Positions 1 to 5,937 of a stretch of DNA of 12,119 bases are shown piece by piece (position 1 is the stretch's first letter; each line of letters opens with the position of its first letter). Source of the stretch: Candidatus Auribacterota bacterium (GTDB lineage: Bacteria; Auribacterota; UBA6266). The position numbers and the translations under genes were made by a program. The notes beneath the pieces were generated by a model. It saw nothing but the letters and a program-made list of their open reading frames with translations, was not told where the DNA came from and did not search any database. The stretch spans positions 1 through 12,119 of the forward strand of contig JAFGBE010000132.1 in the NCBI GenBank assembly GCA_016933315.1, in the 5' to 3' direction.

Positions 1-231
1 GAGAAAAGTAGCCAGAATAACACAAAATATAGCAATATTTTAAGATAAAGTTAGATGTTTTAGTGAAAAATCATGATGTTTTGCCGTTCCCGGCTATAAT
101 TTATAGCAGGAGAGTTTCTTTATATATGCAGCGCAAGCATGGATAAAAAGCGTAAAACTGGCTAGAAATAGTAAAAAATACAGCATTTTTTTATAAAAAC
201 ACAATGTTAATTGTTGTAATATAAGGTAAAA
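1..231. other. A+T-rich non-coding leader upstream of mnmG
   Basis: No convincing gene is present. The stretch is clearly A+T-rich. It holds a small AT hairpin (AAAATAT at 24-30, ATATTTT at 35-41), a dyad with a TATAAT box at 93-107, and a run of weak AT motifs up to the mnmG start. The gene upstream of the window is not visible. I saw no tRNA fold, and no copy of the DnaA box TTATNCACA that would mark an origin here. The region probably contains the mnmG promoter. Confidence 0.6.
93..107 (+). promoter_or_regulatory. Candidate -10 box inside a perfect dyad, upstream of mnmG
   Basis: TATAAT at 95-100 matches the sigma-70 -10 consensus exactly. It lies within a dyad of 7-bp arms (GCTATAA at 93-99 and TTATAGC at 101-107) around a single central base. 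No good -35 hexamer stands 16-18 bases upstream, so this is either an activator-dependent or weak promoter, or chance in an A+T-rich leader. If used, transcription would start near 107 and leave a leader of about 125 bases before mnmG. The dyad could be an operator, but nothing identifies a regulator. Confidence 0.3.
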
Positions 232-2049
232 ATGGGAAAAACATTGAAATATAATGTAATTGTGATAGGCGGCGGCCATGCAGGCTGCGAAGCGGCGAAT
301 ATCGTAGCGCAGATGGGTAAAACCGTGGCGTTACTTACAATGTCACTCAAAAACATTGCGAAAATGTCGTGTAACCCTGCCATCGGCGGGCTGGCAAAAG
401 GGCATTTGGTAAGAGAAATAGACAGTTTGGGCGGTGTAATGGGTATAGTTACGGATAAAAGCGCAATACATTATAAGATGCTCAACAGGAAAAAAGGCCC
501 CTCCGTGTGGTCTCCCAGGGCGCAGATAGATAAGCAGAAATATTCAGAGATAATGGAGAAAATGCTTTCGGATAACAAAAGGATAACCTTAACGGAAGAT
601 ATTGCAGGGGAATTAATAATAAAACAGGGGAGCGCTAAGGGCGTTAAGACCTTAAAAGGAGATACCTACCTTGCCGATGCTGTAATTGTGGCAACGGGTA
701 CTTTTTTGAACGGCATGATCCATATTGGATATAAATCATTCCCCGGGGGCAGGGCGGGAGAAGAGGCTTCAACCGGCCTGTCGTTAAGCTTAAAGAGCTC
801 GGGGCTTGAACTTGGGAGGCTAAAGACAGGAACACCTCCGCGCGTCAGAAAGGATACCATAGATTATAGCAGGTGCGTTATCGAGCCAAGCGAATCTCCG
901 CAGAGCTTTTCTTTCAGGGTGCCCTTTGTAACATACTCCACAATAGACTGTTATATAACAAAAACCACGGCAGAAACAAAAAAAATCCTTACAGAAAATG
1001 TAAAAAAAACAGCTATGTATTCCGGCAAAATAACGGGCAGGGGGGTAAGGTATTGCCCCTCGATAGAGGACAAATTTATTAAATTTCCCGATAAAGAATC
1101 GCACCAGGTATTCATAGAGCCCGAGGGATTAAATACGGACGAAGTTTATCTGAACGGCATTTCAACAAGCCTTCCTGAGAATTTACAGCTCGATATGGTT
1201 CATTCAATACCGGGGTTAGAAAAAGCTGTGATAATCCGCCCCGCATATGCCATAGAGTATGATTTTGTTTATCCTACCCAGCTTTATGCCTCGCTTGAAA
1301 CGAAGAAAATCAGGAATTTATTCCTTGCCGGGCAAATCAACGGGACATCCGGCTATGAAGAAGCTGCGGCGCAGGGTTTAATTGCCGGAGTAAATGCGGT
1401 ATTGAACATCGACAATAAGGCCCCCTTTATTTTAAAACGCTCCGATGCATACATAGGAGTATTGATAGACGATCTTGTAACTAAAGGTACGGCAGAACCT
1501 TACAGAATGTTTACTTCCAGGGCGGAATACAGGTTGGTTTTACGTCAGGATAATGCTGATTTGCGGCTGATGGAGTATGGCTATAGAATAGGAACAATAA
1601 CAGATGAAGAAATATCCCTGTTAAGAAAAAAAAGGGAGAGCATAGAAAAAGAGAAAACAAGAATTAAAAGAAACAAAAAACTTCTGGCAGACATTAAAAG
1701 CGGGAAAGGTTATTTTGAAACACTGCAGGAAGCGAAACAGGAGGCGCCACATAATATTGCTGAACATGTTCTCTCACAAGTAATTATAGATTTAAAATAT
1801 GAAGGGTACATTGAAAAACAATTAAAACAGATAGAAATGATGAGGAGAATGGAAGATTTTAAGATACCAGCCGATTTTAATTATAGGAAGATTACCGCCT
1901 TAAAAAAGGAAAGCATAGAAAAACTTTCTGCTGTTATGCCCATGACATTAGGCCAGGCATCGAGAATATCGGGGGTGAGCCCTGCAGACATATCTATTAT
2001 TATGATACACTTAAGGAAAGAAGGAGCCGCCGAACGTCAGCACGGATAG
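232..2049 (+). CDS. mnmG: tRNA uridine-5-carboxymethylaminomethyl modification enzyme MnmG (GidA)
   Basis: FAD-dependent enzyme that, with MnmE, installs the (carboxymethyl)aminomethyl group on wobble U34 of certain tRNAs, using methylene-tetrahydrofolate and NADH; it is cytosolic. At 605 residues it is close to the family's usual ~620-630. Visible hallmarks are the dinucleotide-binding motif IGGGHAGCEAA (residues 12-22), MSCNPAIGG with the conserved Cys47, RYCPSIEDK with the second conserved Cys275, RPAYAIEYDFV, GQINGTSGYEEAAAQG and RAEYRLVLRQDNADLRL. The helical C-terminal domain ends in the typical ISGVSPADI motif. The ATG at 232 puts the Rossmann motif where the family has it; the ribosome site (TAAGG, 222-226) is modest. 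MnmE is not in the window. Six bases separate the stop from the radical SAM gene, implying co-transcription. Identification is secure. Confidence 0.98.
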   Translation: MGKTLKYNVIVIGGGHAGCEAANIVAQMGKTVALLTMSLKNIAKMSCNPAIGGLAKGHLVREIDSLGGVMGIVTDKSAIHYKMLNRKKGPSVWSPRAQIDKQKYSEIMEKMLSDNKRITLTEDIAGELIIKQGSAKGVKTLKGDTYLADAVIVATGTFLNGMIHIGYKSFPGGRAGEEASTGLSLSLKSSGLELGRLKTGTPPRVRKDTIDYSRCVIEPSESPQSFSFRVPFVTYSTIDCYITKTTAETKKILTENVKKTAMYSGKITGRGVRYCPSIEDKFIKFPDKESHQVFIEPEGLNTDEVYLNGISTSLPENLQLDMVHSIPGLEKAVIIRPAYAIEYDFVYPTQLYASLETKKIRNLFLAGQINGTSGYEEAAAQGLIAGVNAVLNIDNKAPFILKRSDAYIGVLIDDLVTKGTAEPYRMFTSRAEYRLVLRQDNADLRLMEYGYRIGTITDEEISLLRKKRESIEKEKTRIKRNKKLLADIKSGKGYFETLQEAKQEAPHNIAEHVLSQVIIDLKYEGYIEKQLKQIEMMRRMEDFKIPADFNYRKITALKKESIEKLSAVMPMTLGQASRISGVSPADISIIMIHLRKEGAAERQHG

Positions 2050-2055
2050 AAAACA

Positions 2056-2988
2056 ATGAACAAAAGGTACTACTCACTTAATACATATTTTAAAGGCATT
2101 TATGGTAGAAGGGTCAGAAAAATATGCATAGATGCCGGTTTTACCTGCCCGAACAGGGATGGGAAGCTATCGCAAAAGGGATGCATCTTCTGCGATGAAA
2201 AAGGATCCGGGGCTGATGATATTTCCAGAAAGCTTCCTGTGTGGGAACAGGTTAATAAATACCTTGAAACAAAAGCCAGGGACAATGAATATTATCTCGT
2301 TTATTTCCAGCCTTTTACAAATACCTATGCAAATATAAAAATATTAGAAACACTTTATAAAAGCGTGTTTTTGGATAAGAGAATCATAGGCCTTTCCATA
2401 GGAACCCGTCCGGACTGCCTGGATGAAGATAAACTTATGCTTATAGCGGAAATATCCGGCGGCAGGGAAGTGTGGCTTGAATTAGGTTTGCAGAGTTCCA
2501 ATGACAGAACACTAAAAAGAGTAAACAGGGGACACAACAAAGAAGATTTTGAAAAGGCCGTAGTTGCCTCGAATAAAGCCGGTATCAAAGTTTGCGCACA
2601 CATAATATTGGGCTTGCCCGGCGAAACGCCGGCGGATTATGCTAATACAGCGGATTTTATATCCTCATTACCTGTTAAGGGCCTGAAGATACACCACTTG
2701 TATATCGCGAAGAATACCGAAATCGAGAGACTGTACACAGGGAAAGAAATAAGCCTGATATCCAAAGACACATATATTCAGGAAGCCGCTAGTTTTTTGG
2801 AAAGAACAAGGCCGGACATTGTAATCCACAGGTTAATGGGGGATTGCAGGAAGGAAAGGCTGGTCGCACCCGAATGGACATTGCAGAAATCGGAAATAGT
2901 GAGAGACATCAATAAAGAATTAGCCGCAAGAAATTCGTGGCAAGGCAAAAAAACGCGTATGGCTATTGTTCCACGTGGAACAATCTGA
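2056..2988 (+). CDS. TIGR01212-type radical SAM protein (YhcC-like)
   Basis: Radical SAM protein of 310 residues, the normal length for the YhcC/TIGR01212 family. The sequence opens with the family signature: DAGFTCPNRDG followed by GCIFC, giving cluster cysteines C31, C43 and C46. This C-x11-C-x2-C spacing is Elp3-like and differs from the classic CxxxCxxC. Other family blocks are YFQPFTNTYA (83-92), GLSIGTRPDC (112-121), ELGLQSSNDRTLKRVNRGH (142-160) and HIILGLPGE (182-190). The protein should bind a [4Fe-4S] cluster and cleave S-adenosylmethionine; the substrate of this subfamily is, to my knowledge, not firmly established. It follows mnmG by 6 bases with a weak ribosome site, so coupling to mnmG translation is likely, and a nucleic-acid or RNA-modification role would suit the neighbour, but that is inference. 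Its last codons contain a parS-like palindrome (2965-2984). Confidence 0.9.
   Translation: MNKRYYSLNTYFKGIYGRRVRKICIDAGFTCPNRDGKLSQKGCIFCDEKGSGADDISRKLPVWEQVNKYLETKARDNEYYLVYFQPFTNTYANIKILETLYKSVFLDKRIIGLSIGTRPDCLDEDKLMLIAEISGGREVWLELGLQSSNDRTLKRVNRGHNKEDFEKAVVASNKAGIKVCAHIILGLPGETPADYANTADFISSLPVKGLKIHHLYIAKNTEIERLYTGKEISLISKDTYIQEAASFLERTRPDIVIHRLMGDCRKERLVAPEWTLQKSEIVRDINKELAARNSWQGKKTRMAIVPRGTI
2965..2984. promoter_or_regulatory. parS: parS-like ParB-binding site 1
   Basis: ATTGTTCCACGTGGAACAAT is a perfect 20-bp palindrome. Its core TGTTCCACGTGGAACA differs from the well-known parS consensus TGTTTCACGTGAAACA only by a symmetric change at one position per half. It sits inside the coding end of the radical SAM gene, ending just before the TGA, and about 115 bases upstream of parA. 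Location next to parA-parB and perfect symmetry make a centromere-like ParB nucleation site the best reading. Confidence 0.88.
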
Positions 2989-3017
2989 CCATTTTACCGC
3001 ACAAAATTACTTTTCTA

Positions 3018-3046
3018 TTGATATGCATTTTCAATTGTGATATTTT
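3018..3046 (+). promoter_or_regulatory. Predicted sigma-70-type promoter of parAB
   Basis: TTGATA (3018-3023, five of six matches to TTGACA) and TATTTT (3041-3046, four of six matches to TATAAT) are separated by exactly 17 bases. TGA directly before the -10 box supplies an extended -10 element. Predicted transcription start is near 3053, which lies inside parS-like site 2 (3049-3064). This is the best-formed promoter in the window and would drive parA-parB and possibly the ATPase genes beyond, since no terminator is visible after parB. Confidence 0.55.
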
Positions 3047-3048
3047 TT

Positions 3049-3064
3049 TGTTCTACGTAGAACA
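3049..3064. promoter_or_regulatory. parS: parS-like ParB-binding site 2 overlapping the parA transcription start
   Basis: TGTTCTACGTAGAACA is a perfect 16-bp palindrome. It shares TGTTC-ACGT-GAACA with site 1 and differs by one symmetric base pair (T/A in place of C/G beside the ACGT core). It begins 2 bases after the -10 box and ends 33 bases before the parA ATG, so ParB bound here should hinder transcription initiation. It could serve as a second centromere site, an operator for autoregulation, or both. Confidence 0.78.
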
Positions 3065-3097
3065 TTTATTTTTCACATAATTGTAAAGGACAGATTT

Positions 3098-3892
3098 ATG
3101 GGTAAAATAATCACTGTCGTCAATCAAAAGGGCGGTGTTGGCAAAACAACCACCGCTGTAAATCTGAGCGCATGTCTTGGCAAATCCGGACAAAAAGTTC
3201 TTCTAGTTGATTTAGACCCTCAAAGTAATGCGACAAGCGGTGTCGGGATAGATAAATCTCAGATAAGCGAAGGTATCTACAAGGCGATTATAGGACACAG
3301 GCCCCTGATAGGCGTTATAATGCACACCGAATTTGAAAATCTCGATGTTATTCCATCAACCCCTGATCTTGCCGGGGCGGAAGTAGAGCTTCTTGAACTG
3401 GAGAACAGGCATTATCAGCTCAAGGGGGAACTGGTGCCGCTAAAAGACAACTACAATTATATTATTATTGATTGTCCCCCTTCGCTGGGCCAGCTTACAA
3501 TGAACGCCCTTTGCGCCGCAGATTCAGTCCTTATCCCAATACAATGCGATTATTATGCGCTTGAAGGTCTTATACAGTTGATGAAAACAGTTGAACTTGT
3601 TCAAAAACAGATGAATACGAACCTGGAAGTGGAAGGCCTTGTTATGACAATGGGAGACCTTCGGACAAACCTGGCGAAACAGGTGGTTGATGAAGTGAAG
3701 AATCATTTTGGGGATAAAGTGTTTAAAACTATAATTTTTAGAAACATCCGCCTTAGCGAAGCACCGGGTTTCGGGAAGCCAATTGTTTATTATGATATAA
3801 ATTCGGCAGGGGCAGAAAATTACTTATCCCTTGCGCAAGAAATAGTTACAAAAAACAAGGAGGCTGAACTTGGCCAAGAAAGCGTTGGGTAA
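3098..3892 (+). CDS. parA: Chromosome-partitioning ATPase ParA (Soj)
   Basis: Deviant Walker-type ATPase that cycles on nucleoid DNA and works with ParB-parS to separate newly replicated origins. At 264 residues with no N-terminal helix-turn-helix, it is the short, chromosomal (Soj-like) form, not the long P1-plasmid type. Visible motifs are KGGVGKTT (11-18, with signature Lys11 and Lys16), LLVDLDPQSNAT (Walker A', Asp40) and IIIDCPPSLG (122-131). FRNIRLSEAPGFGKPI near the C-terminus is typical of the chromosomal family. Start ATG at 3098 has a good AAAGGA (3085-3090) seven bases upstream and begins exactly at the conserved MGKIITVVNQKGGVGKTT. It overlaps parB by 23 bases. Two parS-like palindromes and a promoter precede it. 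A plasmid origin is unlikely given the mnmG neighbour. Confidence 0.97.
   Translation: MGKIITVVNQKGGVGKTTTAVNLSACLGKSGQKVLLVDLDPQSNATSGVGIDKSQISEGIYKAIIGHRPLIGVIMHTEFENLDVIPSTPDLAGAEVELLELENRHYQLKGELVPLKDNYNYIIIDCPPSLGQLTMNALCAADSVLIPIQCDYYALEGLIQLMKTVELVQKQMNTNLEVEGLVMTMGDLRTNLAKQVVDEVKNHFGDKVFKTIIFRNIRLSEAPGFGKPIVYYDINSAGAENYLSLAQEIVTKNKEAELGQESVG
3857..3863 (+). promoter_or_regulatory. Strong ribosome binding site deciding the parB TTG start
   Basis: AAGGAGG lies inside the parA reading frame, six bases before a TTG at 3870. Translation from that TTG gives MAKKALGKGLGAII, the conserved ParB beginning, so the near-perfect Shine-Dalgarno sequence and the family N-terminus agree on a non-ATG start. 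Confidence 0.85.
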
Positions 3893-4715
3893 AGGACTGG
3901 GGGCAATAATTCAACACCCCGCAGAAACCTCGGAACAGGTTGTGAATATCCCTGTGGAAAAAATCAAAGCAAATGTGTATCAACCGAGAAGAAAATTTGA
4001 CCAGAAAAGATTTGAAGAGCTTGTGGATTCCATAAAGGAAAAGGGTATCCTTAATCCCATAACCGTAAGAAAAGCCGGGGACGGGTATGAGTTAATAGCC
4101 GGTGAGCGAAGATACCGGGCAGCAAAACAGCTTAACATGGATAAAATCTTTGCGATAGTGAAAATCGCGAACAACGAAGAATCTCTCGAACTGGCGCTGA
4201 TAGAAAACCTGCAGAGGGAGGATTTAAACCCAATAGAAGAAGCCGACGGGTATAAAAAGCTTATGGACAGCTTTGGCTTAACGCAAGAACTTGTGGCGCA
4301 AAAGGTTGGGAAAAACAGGGCCTCCGTGGCGAATATTTTAAGATTGCTTTCACTGCCATTGAAATTGAGGAAATATCTTGAAGACGGAAGTTTGACCCTG
4401 GGCCACGCAAAGGTGATTTTGGGCATCAAAAATCCGCAGCGGCAGCTTGAAACAGGAGAAAAAGCAGTCAGAGAAGGTATGTCGGTCAGGCAGCTGGAAG
4501 TGTTTATTAATGAAAAGGCCCAGCCGGGTATTGCAAAGGTGAAAATTTCGAAAGAATCTCCGTCCCACATAAAAGACCTGGAGAACAGGCTTCGGGAAGC
4601 ATTGAAAACAAAGGTGAAAATTAAGGACAGAAAAAACAAAGGCAGGATAGAAATCGAATACTATTCCCTCGACGAACTTGACAGAATACTTGAATTTTTT
4701 GATGTTGAAAAGTAA
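3870..4715 (+). CDS. parB: Chromosome-partitioning protein ParB (Spo0J), parS-binding CTPase
   Basis: ParB loads at parS as a clamp, hydrolyses CTP, spreads along DNA and stimulates ParA; in many bacteria it also recruits SMC. The 281 residues match chromosomal Spo0J length. Order of parts: N-terminal KGLGAII (8-14), which resembles the ParA-stimulating segment of other ParBs; IPVEKIKANVYQPRRKF (27-43); CTP-binding GERRYRAA (78-85); ENLQRE (112-117); a helix-turn-helix around 137-160 (LTQELVAQKVGKNRASVANILRLL); and a C-terminal dimerisation region. The start is TTG, supported by AAGGAGG at 3857-3863 and by the conserved N-terminus. It overlaps the end of parA by 23 bases in another frame, implying translational coupling. 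Only 43 bases separate it from the first ATPase gene, with no hairpin terminator visible. Its likely targets are the palindromes at 2965-2984 and 3049-3064. Confidence 0.97.
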   Translation: MAKKALGKGLGAIIQHPAETSEQVVNIPVEKIKANVYQPRRKFDQKRFEELVDSIKEKGILNPITVRKAGDGYELIAGERRYRAAKQLNMDKIFAIVKIANNEESLELALIENLQREDLNPIEEADGYKKLMDSFGLTQELVAQKVGKNRASVANILRLLSLPLKLRKYLEDGSLTLGHAKVILGIKNPQRQLETGEKAVREGMSVRQLEVFINEKAQPGIAKVKISKESPSHIKDLENRLREALKTKVKIKDRKNKGRIEIEYYSLDELDRILEFFDVEK

Positions 4716-4758
4716 TATAGATGTTTCATTATTCGGTATATAAACAGGAGTATCCGTT
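4716..4758 (+). promoter_or_regulatory. Short parB-atpE gap with ribosome binding site
   Basis: AGGAG at 4746-4750 stands eight bases before the ATG of the subunit E gene. The gap is A+T-rich (TATATA at 4737-4742), but I find no -35 partner at suitable distance and no hairpin followed by a T run. Read-through from parAB is possible. A separate promoter for the ATPase genes cannot be assigned from sequence alone. Confidence 0.4.
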
Positions 4759-5379
4759 ATGACAGAAAAACTGCAAAGCCTCTTAGACAAGATTAACCGC
4801 GAAGGTATCAAATCCGCCCAGGAAAAAGCCGACAAAATCATTTCCGACGCAGAAGGGGAAGCAAAAGAAATACTGGTTTCGGCTCAGCAGAAAGCCTCCG
4901 AAGTGAAGGAAAACGCGGAAAAAGAAGGCGCCCGCATCAATGAAAACGCGAAAAAAGCGATAGACCAGGCGTTCCGGAATGTAATGCTTTCCCTGAAAGA
5001 GGAGATAATCGCCCTTTTTAACAGTGTGCTCAGGGAAGAAGTATCAAAAGCGATGAGCAAGGATATGATACAGAAGATAATAGTGGATGCGGCTTCATCT
5101 TTTGTGAAAAGCGGCGGGGAAGTATCGAGTGTGCAGATCAGCCTGAATGAAAAAGAAGCCAGGGATATAGGAAAAGGGCTGGTCGAGTTATTTAAAAATA
5201 AATTGAAACAGAAAGCGGAAATAAAACCCGTTAAAAATTTAGACGCAGGGTTCACGATAAGCTTTGACGGCGGGCAGTCCCATTTTGATTTTTCCGATGA
5301 AAGCATTGCCGAGTGCCTGTCAGCTTATGTAAGCCCGCAGATAAAGGAAATCATCGGCCGCGCCGGGAAGAAAAAATAA
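4759..5379 (+). CDS. atpE: V/A-type ATP synthase subunit E (peripheral stalk)
   Basis: Peripheral-stalk subunit that ties the A3B3 head to the membrane arm. At 206 residues it has the usual length. Residues about 5-80 form a long charged helix rich in Ala, Glu and Lys (IKSAQEKADKIISDAEGEAKEILVSAQQKA), the expected coiled coil. A mixed globular part follows from about 100 to 206, including DAGFTISFDGGQSHFDFSDESIAECLSAYVSPQI, which resembles the C-terminal domain of E subunits. In other V/A ATPases E pairs with a short helical subunit G/H; no separate gene for that partner is present in the cluster. As first gene of the block it sets the Chlamydia/spirochaete order E-DUF2764-A-B-D-I-K. Assignment rests on the coiled coil plus context more than on sharp motifs. 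This symbol denotes V-type E, not the F-type c subunit. Confidence 0.88.
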   Translation: MTEKLQSLLDKINREGIKSAQEKADKIISDAEGEAKEILVSAQQKASEVKENAEKEGARINENAKKAIDQAFRNVMLSLKEEIIALFNSVLREEVSKAMSKDMIQKIIVDAASSFVKSGGEVSSVQISLNEKEARDIGKGLVELFKNKLKQKAEIKPVKNLDAGFTISFDGGQSHFDFSDESIAECLSAYVSPQIKEIIGRAGKKK

Positions 5380-5391
5380 GCGGGGAATCCT

Positions 5392-5937
5392 GTGAGCCGT
5401 AACTATTACTATTTATGCGCTTCTTTGCCAATGCTCTCTTTCGGGGCGAAGCCCCCGATGTCCAATGAGCAGTTTCTGGACTACAGCGCCCAGCATCTTT
5501 CTGAAAAAGACTTTTTTGTGCTTAAAAAATCTTCACTTGTGCCTTCGGGCGCGCAGGATGCGTCCCGTAATGCCCTTAAAATATGGAGGGACTTCGAAAT
5601 ATCCCTGAGGAACGAACTTGTCAACATAAGGGCGAAAAAACTGGGCAAGGACAGCCATGATTATTTCCGGGGCGAATACGTGCCCGACCCGTTCATCGCG
5701 GCGATGGTAACGGAAGCTGCGGGAGAAGAAACGCCGCTTGAAGTCGAGAAAAGGATTGATACCGCGCGATGGGATAAACTTGAGGAAATAGAAAGACAGC
5801 ATTTTTTCGATTTACATTTTCTCGTTGTCTATTTTTTAAAAATTCAGATTTTAAATAAATGGGATAATATCAAAGCCGAAGAAGGCAGAAAAATAGCGAT
5901 AGAGCTTTTACAGCCCCGGAAGGAGCTTAAAGAATGA
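5392..5937 (+). CDS. DUF2764 protein of V-type ATPase operons
   Basis: A 181-residue protein without signal peptide or membrane segment. The N-terminus YYYLCASLPMLSFGAKPPMS and its place between subunits E and A match the DUF2764 family found in ATPase clusters of Chlamydiae, spirochaetes and Bacteroidetes. Other visible parts are SLRNELVNIRAKKLGKD (71-87) and a helical C-terminus VVYFLKIQILNKWDNIKAEEGRKIAIELL (145-173). Operons of the archaeal or Enterococcus type have subunit C (and F) genes in this slot. DUF2764 could therefore be a shortened or diverged functional equivalent of subunit C, the central-stalk socket; this is inference from position. The start is GTG at 5392 with GGGGA at 5382-5386. 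The stop overlaps the subunit A start (ATGA at 5934-5937), so the two are probably translationally coupled. Confidence 0.82.
   Translation: MSRNYYYLCASLPMLSFGAKPPMSNEQFLDYSAQHLSEKDFFVLKKSSLVPSGAQDASRNALKIWRDFEISLRNELVNIRAKKLGKDSHDYFRGEYVPDPFIAAMVTEAAGEETPLEVEKRIDTARWDKLEEIERQHFFDLHFLVVYFLKIQILNKWDNIKAEEGRKIAIELLQPRKELKE

Noticed and set aside
24..41. AT hairpin AAAATAT-AGCA-ATATTTT as a terminator of an upstream gene
   Set aside because: The stem is only A-T pairs, has no G-C content and no T run distinct from the stem; likely chance in A+T-rich DNA.
126..146. Mini reading frame MQRKHG after AGGAG (108-112), a possible leader peptide
   Set aside because: The spacer of 13 bases is too long, the ribosome site would sit at the predicted 5' end of the transcript, and there is no attenuator hairpin pair.
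94..279. Minus-strand reading frame of 61 codons with a hydrophobic stretch
   Set aside because: It overlaps the secure mnmG start, has no ribosome site before either possible ATG, and its hydrophobic residues arise from A+T-rich DNA.
3066..3080. TTTTTCACA as a DnaA box and hence an origin before parA
   Set aside because: Two mismatches to TTATCCACA and no cluster of further boxes; not enough to call an origin.
3980..4639. Long minus-strand reading frame of 219 codons opposite parB
   Set aside because: Shadow frame rich in Ser, Phe and Leu, antisense to a gene with clear family motifs; no ribosome site or recognisable domain.
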